A stretch of 64,000 bases of DNA from Mesostigma viride (Eukaryota > Streptophyta > Mesostigmatophyceae > Mesostigmatales > Mesostigmataceae). Made by a program: the position numbers and the translations under genes. This document shows positions 45,701 through 56,597 of this stretch, one piece after another; position 1 is the stretch's first letter; each line of letters begins with the position of its first letter. The DNA lies in the NCBI GenBank assembly GCA_009746045.1, contig RPFO01000213.1, positions 9,864,358 through 9,928,357 on the forward strand, written 5' to 3'. The notes below the pieces were generated by a model. It did no database searches and was not told the DNA's origin. It saw only the letters and a program-made list of their open reading frames with translations.

Positions 45701-48700
45701 TAGGGATGGATGGGCGGTAGGGATGGATGGGTGGTAGGGATGGATGGGTGGTAGGGATGGATGGGTGGTAGGGATGGATGGGCGGTAGGGATGGATGGGT
45801 GGTAGGGATGGATGGGTGGTAGGGATGGATGGGTGGTAGGGATGGATGGGCGGTAGGGATGGATGGGTGGTAGGGATGGATGGGTGGTAGGGATGGATGG
45901 TTATGGACAGAGGGTAAGGATGGTATGAATGGTATGCATGGTATGAATGGTATGCATGGGATGAATGGATGCGTCATGGGGAGAAAGGCATTTTGATTAA
46001 TTACTATTATTAATAGAATTATTTATCACGTAGAGGGAGGGGATGGGGGAGGCAGGGAGAGAGGGGATGGGGGAATATGGATGGGGAACAGGGACCATGG
46101 AAATCGGAGGCGAGAATGTGTGTGTGTGTGTGGTTGTCAATGTCAAGAGCTTGAGAGGTTTCCATGAGAGTCCTCAAATATTGATCCCCAAACAATTTCC
46201 ACAAGTGCCAGGGGAGATGCGTGCATCGCCCACTGCGACGTGGGACGATCATCTAGGAAACCGGACCAGGTCAAGCGTCGCAAGATCCCACACCATGGTG
46301 TCGAAGTCACTCTGTGATGAGGTGTGAAGGCGTGGTGCTGCTAGCACCCCGGACCAAGTCTTTGAGCACCTCGTCAGTTGTCACTCTAACCAGTGATTGT
46401 GATTTGGAGCAAACACGATGTTGTGGGGGGGGGGGGGGGGATTCCAGACATGTGAACAGCAGGCACCCCCCCTTTGCCCCATGGCTTACGCAGCACTGAG
46501 GCAGGCAAGCACTTGCTGGAGCAACTCATGGCTGCCGCCTTTGCCTATGTCTTTAAACAACGCTAAACATTTGGGGATAAGGGAAGGGGAGGGATGCCAC
46601 CAGCAATGCACCCACCGCTTGAGCACCTCAGCGGTGTCACAATTGCTCGTGCCTGTGAGCTAACAGCATTAACTGTGGGAGGGAAGAGGAAAGGGGGGGG
46701 GGGGGGGGGGGTTGTTGTTGTTGTCAAGACGTTATAGCAACCAAAGCTTACTCTTTGAGCGCCTCATCGCTGTCGCCCCACGGCAGCTTGAGGAGGTGCA
46801 CGTCGCTAAAGAGGGACGCGCTCAGGTCGTTGGCCGTGTGCGCGTGAGAGGCGTCCAGGCTGACGCTAGCGCCCGCACCTGCACCGTCGCCGCTGCCCAT
46901 CGCCGTGAACAGGAAGCTCTCCTCACGCCTGGGGGACGTAAGGGCGGGGGAGGCAGGGGGCGGGGGAGGGTGTGCGAGGGGAAGGGGGGGGGGGCGAAGG
47001 GGGGGCAAGAGGGAGGGGCAAGAGGGAGGGGCAAGAGGGAGGGGCAAGAGGGAGGGGCAAGAGGGAGGGGCAAGAGGGAGGGGCAAGAGGGAGGGGCAAG
47101 AGGGAGGGGCAAGAGGGAGGGGAGGGGGGAGAGGGAACTGTAGCCTAAGTAAACAAGATAAACAACAAAAATGTAAACATAGGAGCACACTTACGCCACG
47201 TACTTGGTGCACCAGAACTACAGGAACAGACAGTGGCCACAAACACAGCGCAGCCCGCGGACAAGGGACACATATACATACAAGTGCAGTGCAAGGGGAC
47301 ATGGGTGGGTGGGGAGCCCCAAACTGGCCGTACCTTGATGCCATATTGATGGGCCCATGGTCCACGGCAGAGCTGTGTTTGCGTATGTGTGTGTGTGTGT
47401 GTGTGTGGTGCATGTGCGTGTTCAAGAGGTAACAAACAACACCCCGAACATACCCAGATGCCAGGCTCATGGAGATGCCGGGCCACCCATGTGTGTATGT
47501 GCATGCCTGTTTCTAAGGGTAAGCCATGACACAATGGACGTACCCAGATCCCGGGCTCATCGTCCAGGGCACCGGCTCGTCGTCACCCCCCAGCGCTCGG
47601 TCGGCGCGAGCAATCATGTCCGACAGGTCCGCGCTAGCATCGCGCCCCTCCAGCAGCGTGGGCTCCACCACGGACGAGACTGGAACGGGAACACATGGTA
47701 GGGGGAAGCACGTCCGTGGCAGCAGCCATACCAGTGGCGTCAGAGGGGGAGTCTGCGTTAGCGGGGAAAGGGGAGCAGGATGACTATATCCAAGATAACC
47801 ACCTGTAGATTTTAAACAGAACCAACGGTATCAGAGCAACATAGGCTGGATCAATATTATAAATAAATACAAACAAACAAACACACACGAAAACGTAGAG
47901 TGGAGGGGCAGGACAACAAGAAGACAAGCCTAAAACAGAGCCCACGGTAGAGTACCACGCACAAACTCATTCACTACATCGAAAAGGCATGCAGATGCAA
48001 GAGAGAAGGTACCTGACACAAGAAGGTACCACCCCCCAGAGGTAAGGATGGTTGACAGCCGCACTCTATCACACATTGCCAGGGCTCAGAAATGATTCCC
48101 TGTGCTGCTTCGTGACCCCGAAGGCCACCTGTCCCATGGATTATTTCTAGCTGTGTTTGCATCCCCCGAGGCAGCAGCCCTGCGCTCTGGAATCACACTA
48201 TCTTCCCATTCCATACCCCTACTATCCAACCCCTTGGGTTTGCCTCCGCCAAGCCTAGCTTATTATTAATTCCCTGGAGACGACAACCACTTGATTTCCT
48301 GGAGGCAGCAACCAAGCGCTCACCCTCCGTGACCGCCTCTGCTGCGAGCGAGGCGGCGTCCTCGCTGGCGTCCGCCACGGACGCCACCATGCCACTCAGG
48401 CTGAACTCTGATTCTAGCGGACGCAAGTCGCCGGCCCCGCCTGATGCCGCACGAGCGATTGACCTCGCGGCCGCCTCTGCAGGCTGCGCAGCTGCCGAGC
48501 CGCTAGTCGTGACGGCATCAGCAGCAGGGGCATTCTTGGCAGCGAGAGCCTCATCGGCGGACTTGTCACGCTGCTCCGCTGTCTCTTCGACTGCCTCGAG
48601 TGTCGGCCGCTTGCTGTACTTGTCGTTCCAGTAGCCAAACTTGGCTTGGAGCGAGGGCGTTGCACCTCCCACACCCTTCAACTTCAGGCTGGACGCAGAG

Positions 48701-51700
48701 ATGTACGGCTGGCTGTTGTCGGCCTTCGCCACGGACGCGCGCACGTCGGAGGAGACGTCAACCTTGCCGACCAGCTTGGACAGGTCGAGCTTAACGTAGC
48801 CGAGAACATGGGATGCCTTGGCCGCCTGGCGAGGGGGGTCAAGGGGGCATGGATGGCCGGGGGGAAGCGAGATCCCGGGCATAAAAGGATTGAAGGGCAG
48901 GACAGGAGAAGGGGTAGGCATGGGGAGGGAGGGATGGCCAGTGAAAAGGGGGTAAGGATGACACTTAGGGATGGGGAAAGAGGTGGGCGGGTAGAGATGG
49001 GGTTATGGACGGAGGACAGGACCTGGGGGGGGGATGGGATGGAGGCATGGGGGAGAGCGATGGGAGCGAGGAAGGGGGGTGATGGATCGGATGGAGAGGT
49101 GTACAACGGGTCCCTAAGAACGGAGGAATGGGAAGCAGCCAGGCAACAGGCAATTCATGAGACAACCAGCACAGGTTTTATATTACTATACTTAAGTGAC
49201 AACGATATGCATGAGACAACCAGTACAGGCTTTACATTGCTATACAAAAGTGACAACGATATGCATGAGACAACCAGTACAGGCTTTACATTACTATACT
49301 TAAGTGACAACGATATGCATGAGACAACCAGTACAGGATTGACCTCGAGAGCATCCCTACCAAAGGCATCCCATTCAAGTGAAGCAGGAAGCAGCCAATG
49401 TATCAATAGCAGGCCAGGCTCCCAGTAGGGAATTTACTCGCTCGACTTTTAGGCGACACATTAGATTTACACAAGTACAATTTGCAAAAAATTTGCTGCC
49501 GTGGCTCCCAAAGTGGGGCCCATAACACTTACATGTGGTGCTTGGGAATCAGCTACTGGCGTTGATGACCTTCGGCACTTGTAGCACTTGTAGAACTGCA
49601 TATGCTTTGCCACAATTGCTTGGAAAGCTATTCATGTTGACCACCTTGAATACAGTGCACATGTATGAGATTCTTATGATCCTAAAATAGCCTGGTACTC
49701 ACATTGACGACCTTGAGCACGCACTCTTTGGGCATGTACTTGCGCTTGTACGAGGCGGGTGCCTCGTACATGGTGCATTCCAGCTTCAGCATCTGGTTGA
49801 ACTTTGCCTGTGGATATGGGTGTGGACAAAAGAGACAAACAGCGATGATCATATTTGACATGAGCTTGTGGATAATTTTGGCCTGTAGATTTGGACGGGT
49901 GAACAAAGGGAGCAAATAGAACAGATATAACAAACTTGAGTGTTTGGCTGAACTTGGCCTGTAGCATTGGTGCGGAAAAGCCATTGAAAGAGAAACATTG
50001 AAAGAGAAACAGCATGCGTTTTTTTCGTGCAAGTGTCTGAAATCTTGTCTCAAATCAACCGAGATGCAAGCTGCAGGATGTTGGCCTAGATACGTTATAA
50101 AATGTCAGACGAGACACAGGAAAACAAGGAGAACATGAGGGAACACGCGAGACTGGTAACGTTTGGGTTGCTCATGTACTCACAAACGTAGTACACGGTG
50201 TGAGAAAGTGTGCCGCGGTGTGTGTGTGTGTGTGTGTATCTAAATATAACAAGCTATTCGGTCTGCATGTGGATTTCCCACTTGACAAGCATGACAAATG
50301 CTAAGGCTCCCTTAGCAAGAAATAGTCGAGCATGCCGCTGCCACAACAAAATTTGGGCAGGAGATCTGCCTCCCAGAAAAAAGCTCCCCTTGCTGCAGCA
50401 CCGACGGGATGCACGCCTGGCTATAAATTATAATTTTATACTACTTTATTTGAACAGGATCACGGAGCGGTCAGCGCTCCCATGTGGCCACTGCTTGCAT
50501 GCCTCTGCAAGGTACCTCGATATTCATGTAATCATTACGCTCTTTCTTTCTTTCTATTTTTTTAAAGGCAGTCGCTAACCTGACAGGTAAAATTGTAAAA
50601 CCCTCGAGTCCCACTGCACACAACGTGGTAAGCACTGAAAAAACAAGACTAGTGGAGCCACACACAAGAGCCTGTGCATGTCCACCGAAAGTATCAAGAT
50701 TCGTTAGAAAATTATAAAACTCACACATCCCTGTACTGTGGCAGGGAATCCCAAACCACATGACAAGTTTGCTCAAAAGCAACCAAGGTGAGTCAACTGG
50801 GACTCAGCCATAACGAGGCTGCAGCACAAGAAGCACATCACTGAGGAAAGCTGATCCACCATCTGAGTCAATGATAACCAAACAAAGTAGCAGTGGACCC
50901 ACATGAATCTGGTGCAGTGGCACTGCGAGAGTATGTGGAGCAAGCATGTCGACTAGACAACAGTGACTGGGAACATGACAGTTTTAAAAGTACAGTTGTT
51001 CATTGAGAAAACTATGAGCATCTCTTGACTAAATTGAGCAACCTAACAAGCGTGAACGGCTAAACATACATAACTGCCTGCAGCATAAGAGCGTTTAGCC
51101 ATCACCATACACATAAATGTGATCTTACCATATTTTCAACGACAGGAACTTTACTGGATCGATCAATGTTGGATCCCTTCTGCCACAGGACTTGAACTTC
51201 ATTAATGCCGGGCGGAATCTTGCCGAAGTGGACCTCGTCAACAAAGAGCGAAAAAGGAACCTTGGTCTGCTTCTTTCCCATCTTGACCAGGTTTCTGAAC
51301 CATCCCTTGTGAAGCCAGCCATTCCCACTGGCAACACTCGGCGTGTCGCGTAGGAAACTATCTCCTAAAACCGATCCGTCGGTTGAGCCCGCGATTGCGG
51401 CCTCACTGGAAGCACGCCCGTGCGGGGAATTCAAAGACATTAATGGGAAACACCATGGCAGTTGAAGGGTAAGCAGAGCAAATAAACAGTGCGCAACCAG
51501 CAGGCTAGCGGTTTGCACGCGTGAGCGCTCCTGCAGCGTCCCGGGCAAGCATGCCGGTCAGAAAGACGGGCATTATTGGAACCATCGAAACTCCTACCCA
51601 AAACCAAGCGACACTAGTCGAAGGGATGTAATGTTTGGGAAGTGAGAGAAGTTTCAAAAGGAACGAGCGGGGTGGTCCCAAGCCAACGGTCAATCCCGTA

Positions 51701-51727
51701 CCTTGGATTGACGCTGGATTGCGCCAT
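38558..51727 (-). CDS. NT-C2 domain protein of the PMI1 type with C-terminal LysM-like motif (14 exons)
   Basis: Exons in transcript order: 51702-51727, 51129-51405, 49703-49807, 48324-48825, 47544-47679, 46752-46928, 44930-45680, 44274-44454, 43283-43833, 42432-42608, 41053-41190, 40176-40685, 39577-39627, 38558-38638. All phases agree (1220 aa). The NT-C2 (EEIG1/EHBP1-like) domain spans about 65-195 (TKVPFSLFVDEVHFGKIP, MLKLECTMYEAP, SHVLGYVKLDLSKLVG). Further in, blocks resemble land-plant PMI1, which acts in chloroplast and nuclear photorelocation: YTMEDLGAVIMETVKAMAVE, VTLAMLVQLRDPKK, GLPMLAMVTAEKV, ITGVHLCGLDTGR. The last two exons give GDTLWSISAKVYGDGTK and WKEVYKKNPHIRNPDI, a LysM-like tail. 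The region between (about 350-660) is Ala/Gly/Ser-rich. Exon 13 (51 bp) is supported by phase and by the LysM match. Its role in this alga is inference. Confidence 0.85.
42634..42706 (-). repeat. (GA)n microsatellite, PMI1-like intron 9
   Basis: About 36 GA dinucleotides immediately upstream (in transcript sense) of the exon at 42432-42608. On the transcribed strand it is (CT)n and forms an extended polypyrimidine tract before the acceptor CTTCAG. Confidence 0.97.
45686..45905 (-). repeat. 17-bp minisatellite, PMI1-like intron 6
   Basis: About 13 copies of GGGATGGATGGGTGGTA (plus strand), with a G(T/C)GGTA variant. It starts within 10 bp of the acceptor of the exon at 44930-45680. The transcript strand is C/A/T-rich. 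Confidence 0.93.
46990..47120 (-). repeat. 14-bp minisatellite, PMI1-like intron 5
   Basis: About nine copies of GGCAAGAGGGAGGG (plus strand). They lie just upstream, in transcript sense, of the exon at 46752-46928. Confidence 0.95.
49159..49340. repeat. 54-bp tandem repeat built on the dispersed GAGACAACCAG motif
   Basis: GAGACAACCAG starts at 49159, 49213, 49267 and 49321, exactly 54 bp apart, each followed by (C/T)ACAGG and an AT-rich spacer ending ACAACGATATGCAT. The first 17 bases equal the start of the dispersed repeat at 10091, 15423 and 37736. It lies in intron 3 of the PMI1-like gene. Confidence 0.93.
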
Positions 51728-53395
51728 CGCGCTCGATCGTGGTGTCGAAAACTACATGCACCGCCCGAAGCTACACCAGACAATTAACGACTCTCTCCTT
51801 TCATAATAAGTCCAATCACTGCCTTGATTGTTTACACTTACAACGACACGCTATGGAGGCCGATCGGGTAATCCTGCATCCAGGCAGAGACTGTTTGACG
51901 TTCGGGTGGCGAATCAACAAACGGTAGGGTGCTCAGCTCGCGAATCTCTCGTGCTGAGCTTCGGCTATACGGCGTACCCTAGCATTGTCTAACTTGCACG
52001 CACGCTCGTCCCCATGTGGGGTTGTCAGCGGCAAGTATCAGGCTCTTTGGTGCCTCCATTTCAATTTCTGGGGCCTGTTCAGCCTGGGTCCAGCGGACGC
52101 GCAACATGCTAACGCCACGCGGCGGGCTACCAAAAGGACTCGGCGGGCCGATATTTTTCCTCCCAGTGCCCATGAGCACATGGGTTCAGCGCCATGCCGT
52201 GCCGTGGCGTGCCATGCCATGCCCCTACGGCCTACATACCGGTTGTACAGATGCCAGTTGCTACCCGGCCTGCTCAAGTCCTGCCTCGAACTGTCGACTC
52301 TCGAGTCTCGACAGCGCACGGATAAACTCGGGTTGCTCTCCTTCAGTAGCCATGACCGAATCAGCACGATTAGTTATTGCGCGCGTCCAGGGAAGTTTTC
52401 TGGAAATCCTGTCCCTTTCTCTGGTCCAACGCCATAATGACCATCACTGCCGCGTACAGCTTTGGTACCTTCCCCATCGTTCCCGCGCTGAAGCATCAAT
52501 AGTGTGAACTAATTTACTAAGTCTCGGCAGCGACGATAATGCGTTAGAGCATGACGCCGTCATGCCGACTGCCGACATGCCTCGCCTTTTCGGCACATGG
52601 GGCAGAGGGCAGGGTTTCAGATGCTCTTTTGACCGAAATCACTTAAGTTTGAAGAACTGTCGCGTGTATCCAAATCATGAGGTATCGTCGCAAATTTTAT
52701 CTTGTAATTGCGGGATCTTTTCTGGGCACTAACAGAGATCTCTATCAACGCTTCTGCTGGACTATGCAATTTGCGAATTCAAGCGAAACCTCCCGAATTT
52801 TGAGTTTTGACCAGAGTGCGCCCGTGCTTTTCAAATAGGCAGTGCAACGGCACGGGCAACACACTCGCTGCAGCATAATCTCACACGTGGCCGGTATGGG
52901 ACAGTTTTGTTGCAAACGGGCTCGTGTTCTGTGGTAAGCTTGGCTAGCTAGCTTCAAAACTTGGGATGTGGGTGAGGATAATGAAATGTTTGTGTGACAT
53001 GTGCGTGCCGTGATAGCATAGCAGTGAAAGGTCAGCCAACTTACCTTGTCTAACGTACCATGCGAAGGCATTCTAGTATTCATGAGTCTATAGATAAGAA
53101 AAGCCCGTGCCCACTCCACCAGTGGACTTATATACATCCAGTGACAAGGATTCTCCATAGTCCAGGCTGCTGGGTGTGTCCTTGATTCAAGCAATCCAGC
53201 ACACGATGTGCAGGCTGTCACGTACATGCACGTTTTTCCCTGTACATGGCATCCATATCCATCGCTTGTATCAGCTCGGTTACATCCTGGGTTGGGAGCA
53301 AGGTCCTGATCAGCTATCTCCTTAGGCTAAACATACTTGAGTTGTTTTTTTGCGAAACCATATATTCTCGCTCCGAACGTTAGCTAGCAATAGTT
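51728..53395. other. Upstream region of the PMI1-like gene; no gene recognised
   Basis: This stretch holds the promoter side of the PMI1-like gene and then unique sequence up to the piggyBac end. A 160-codon minus-strand frame (52745-53227) has no recognisable family or splice context. The palindromic cluster GACTCTCGAGTCTCGAC lies near 52306-52323. Confidence 0.45.
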
Positions 53396-53498
53396 TTAAC
53401 CCTTAGTCCGGAAACTGGGCGATATATCGCCCAGTTTGACCCCCGGTGGCGCGGCGCTTAATTCCAGGAGCGCCGCGCCACCCGTGACGGATGTACGT
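53396..53498 (+). mobile_element. PiggyBac-like left terminus (TTAA end with two hairpins)
   Basis: TTAA at 53396-53399 is followed directly by CCCTTAGTCCGG, the kind of TTAA-CCC start used by piggyBac elements. Next come a perfect 26-bp palindrome at 53412-53437 (half-site AAACTGGGCGATA) and a hairpin with 13-bp arms at 53445-53457 and 53470-53482 (GGTGGCGCGGCGC) around a 12-base loop. The transposase remnant starts about 40 bp further on. I found no matching right end downstream. Confidence 0.65.
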
Positions 53499-53539
53499 TG
53501 ATCAGTGGATCCAGGAACATTCAACGAAGGTGCTGATAT

Positions 53540-55319
53540 ATGGGTTTGGGGGGTAATTTCGCCATATCCCAGTTGAAACAGCGTGCCATAGCTAAAGTAT
53601 CACGTGACTTTTTGCGTGATTTTTGGTTTCGACGCGCGCGCGCGTTTATGTCTGCTGCGCTCCGTAAAACTTGGAAAAATCGAGTTTTGCGCGTGCTTGG
53701 CGAGGTTTTCAAGACCCCAGATGTCACGTACATAGCCACTGTCACAAATGTCAGGCACGGGGGGGGCAGGGCTGACTATTCAGTCGAGCTTCTTTTCGAT
53801 GATGATGGCGAGCACCACTGGTTCGAGATGGCAGTGGTCACAGAGTGGTGGGCAAGCCAAGCTGCTACCGCAATTTTAGGGAGGAAGGCGACAATACCGA
53901 CAGTTGCAGCCAGGCGGAATCTATAGTTCCGGAACTGACAGTACCAGCAGTGACGAAGGAAATGCACAAGATAGTTCCAACACTAACGATGGAAACGATG
54001 CTGATGACGATGACGATGGCGACGACGAGCCTCGACCAAAACGCGGCCGACCTCCTGGCTCTCGTGGACGGGGGGCAGGCTCCCGCGGTCGGGGCAGGGC
54101 CGGGCAGGGCCAGGCGGTCCGGAATGGCCAAGAAGCCTGCAACTTTGACTGGGGGGACGTCGATCTTGACAAGCCACCTGCGGAAGACATCGCCCCTGCC
54201 TCGATGAGACTCAGATGCGAGAATTTTACCGCCATTGATTACTTCTTCTCGCTGGTGACCCTGGAATTCATCCGCCAGATTGCGGGCTGGACAAACGAGA
54301 AGGCTGCCCAGCGTCGTGCCAAGCTTGATGAGGATAACAAGCAAGGGAGGCCTGCGCTGGAAGGATGTGACAGAATCAGATATCCTTCGTTTCATTTCTT
54401 GCTTGCTCATCATGTCCATAATATTCATTGGCATAGGGGGGCATATGCTACTTATTGGGATAATGACCCTCTGGTTGGCAATGCTTCCATCAAGCTCATC
54501 ATGTCTCTCTTTACATTTGAGAATATCCTTCGCAACATCATGGCTAGGAATCCCACCGATGCGAGGCCAAGCAAGCATGAGGAGGGGTATGATCCGCTGT
54601 GGCACGTGAGGGTATTGTTCGAGCACGTGCAGGTGAAGCTGCTGCACAACTTTCAGCCCAGCGGGGTAGTGGCAGGTGATGAGAGCATGTGCTTTGACAG
54701 GGGCAAGAACCCCGTGCGGCAGTATATGAAGGACAAGCCTTCACGTAGTAGGTGCCAGGGCACCAAGCATTGGGCACTAGCATGTGGGAGCACGGGCATC
54801 CTCATTTGCTTCATCCCTTACCTGGGCAAGGGGCAGTGGCCGATAGGCGCACCCTTGGAGGAGGACATGGACTTCTATGTGAAGGGCGGAGGCTTTGGGG
54901 CAGCATGCGTGGCTAGTAGGGTGCACTTGTGCCATCATATCTTGCATGCCGAAACCACGGTGGTCGCAGAAAACTTCTTTAGCAGCGCCAAGCTTGTTGA
55001 GTGGCTGCATGGCAGAGAAGGGGTACTGTCAGGCGTGATCGCACGTGCTATATCCCCGTGACATCAACATCACCGAGGCGGAGGCCAAGAGCAGGGGCAT
55101 GACGTGGGGTGGCATGTTGCATAGGATGCGTGCTCTGCCATGTGGCATGGTTGTCACTGCCCTCACCTACGTGGACAGCAAGATGGTCCGCTTCTACAGC
55201 TCACGCCATGGCAGCCCTGACGAGGACCCCGTGGTGCAGAAGGAGCGGTGGAACAAGGGCAGGGGAGAGTACGAGATGGTGGACATTCCCCGTGTTGGTC
55301 TGTGCGGCAGTACGGGGTA
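53540..55319 (+). pseudogene. PiggyBac-like transposase (DDE_Tnp_1_7), frameshifted and 3'-truncated
   Basis: The first frame (53540-53926) carries a Tudor-like segment (LRVLGEVFKTPDVTYIATVT, LLFDDDGEHHWFEM). A second frame (53904-55061) has an acidic Ser/Asp stretch, an Arg/Gly-rich linker and the transposase core: MRLRCENFTAIDYFFSLVT, VAGDESMCFDRGKN, VRQYMKDKPSRSRCQGTKHW, GILICFIPYLGKG and TTVVAENFFSSAKLVEWLHG. About 54340-54445 is out of frame: the expected RWKDVTESDILRFISCLL is read only from another frame. Near 55045 the frame changes again, with DINITEAEAKSRG … ALTYVDSKMVRFYSS following. Homology stops at about 55319, before the expected C-terminal part. It has at least four frame changes and is a dead copy. 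Confidence 0.8.
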
Positions 55320-56597
55320 CTCGGTAAAACCCTTGCGTACTGTAAAAATACAGGTATTTTTGCGAGGGGTCAAAAATACGCGAAAAAATACGCAGTACGG
55401 CATACGGGGTATTTTTGAAATTGTGGTAAAAAAGTACGGGGTATTATTGAGGCCAAGGCTTAAAGTACGGGGTATTCTAAGGATGTGTGGCCCTGCAGCC
55501 AACAAATGTTACTATGTACTATGCTCTCTGCTATGCATTAATGAGCATAATGGCAGTGACTTGCCACCTGCCACACTTAGATCGAAATTGCAATTCATCC
55601 TTCAAGTACATTTGTATATTGTGGACATGCAAACTATTGACCATCTAACACCGGTCTCTTTTATTACAATGCGTCATTGACAACATAATACATTATTGAA
55701 TGGTATAATGCACCCAGAGCTCTGGCAGCCTCGATGCAGAGGATGTAGTTAGAATGCGGTGGGATATATTGCTTGAGAACACTGTAAGCTGTGAGCAATG
55801 AATTGCTTGGTTCATTAGAAAATAGGTTTACCCTTTATCAACGTTCCTCTCACCGGCTGCGCCGCCAGTGACCGTTGGGTGCAGACCGTTGGCCCGAGGC
55901 CACACGATGACAGGTAGCAGTCTAGTCACTGCATCGTGCGATCACAAATCAATGCACGCTGCAGTACGGTCCCTATCTAGGATACTCTAGTACCGTCCAA
56001 TGACAGGACACTACGTATACTGGGTACTGACATCTGTCACGTACCTCAGTACCCAAAGTACCTATCTAGGGAAACGTATGCGACTCGACTAGCATTCCTA
56101 TCTGCATAGCCCACGTGGTATTTATATTCACATACCAACGTAGGTTTACAAGGCTTATTCATACGTTGTATTCACAATGCCTTTGAGATTTAGTCTACAG
56201 CAAAGCATGGAGACTAACTCCAGTATTGTTTTATTATTTATTTCTTAATGCAGGTCTGCACCCCCAACATTATTGTTATTGTTTTTAAGTTGATTAGGGG
56301 TACAAAAGAGACATGGCTGGTTGAGCCAGGTTGGTTACAGCTGGCTGTTCTGGCCAGGTGTTATATTGCACATTAAATAAGGTGTACACAGCTGGCTGGT
56401 TTGGCCAGTTACTGAAGCACACATTAAGTAAATGGATACAAAGCTTGTGTCCTCAAGCTGCAAATGGATACAAATCTGACCTAGCCAGCACTCACACCCC
56501 ACAACGAATGTGTTGAATTTTATGGCGCCCAGCAGCTATCGCTGTGGTAAGGGGGTGTGGTGGTTGTGTACTGTGCTAATGGCCATGCAGTCATTTA
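55320..56597. other. No gene recognised; TACGGGGTA cluster then unique sequence
   Basis: 55313-55480 carries five close occurrences of TACGGGGTA or near-copies among A/T-rich sequence, right where the transposase homology ends. The rest, up to the inner edge of the right inverted-repeat arm, shows no protein family. Near 56380-56420 there are short repeats (GCTGG(C/T)TGG…GGCCAG). Confidence 0.45.

Noticed and set aside
52745..53227. 160-codon minus-strand open frame as a gene
   Set aside because: No family resemblance, no splice context and no neighbour support; chance length in unbiased sequence.
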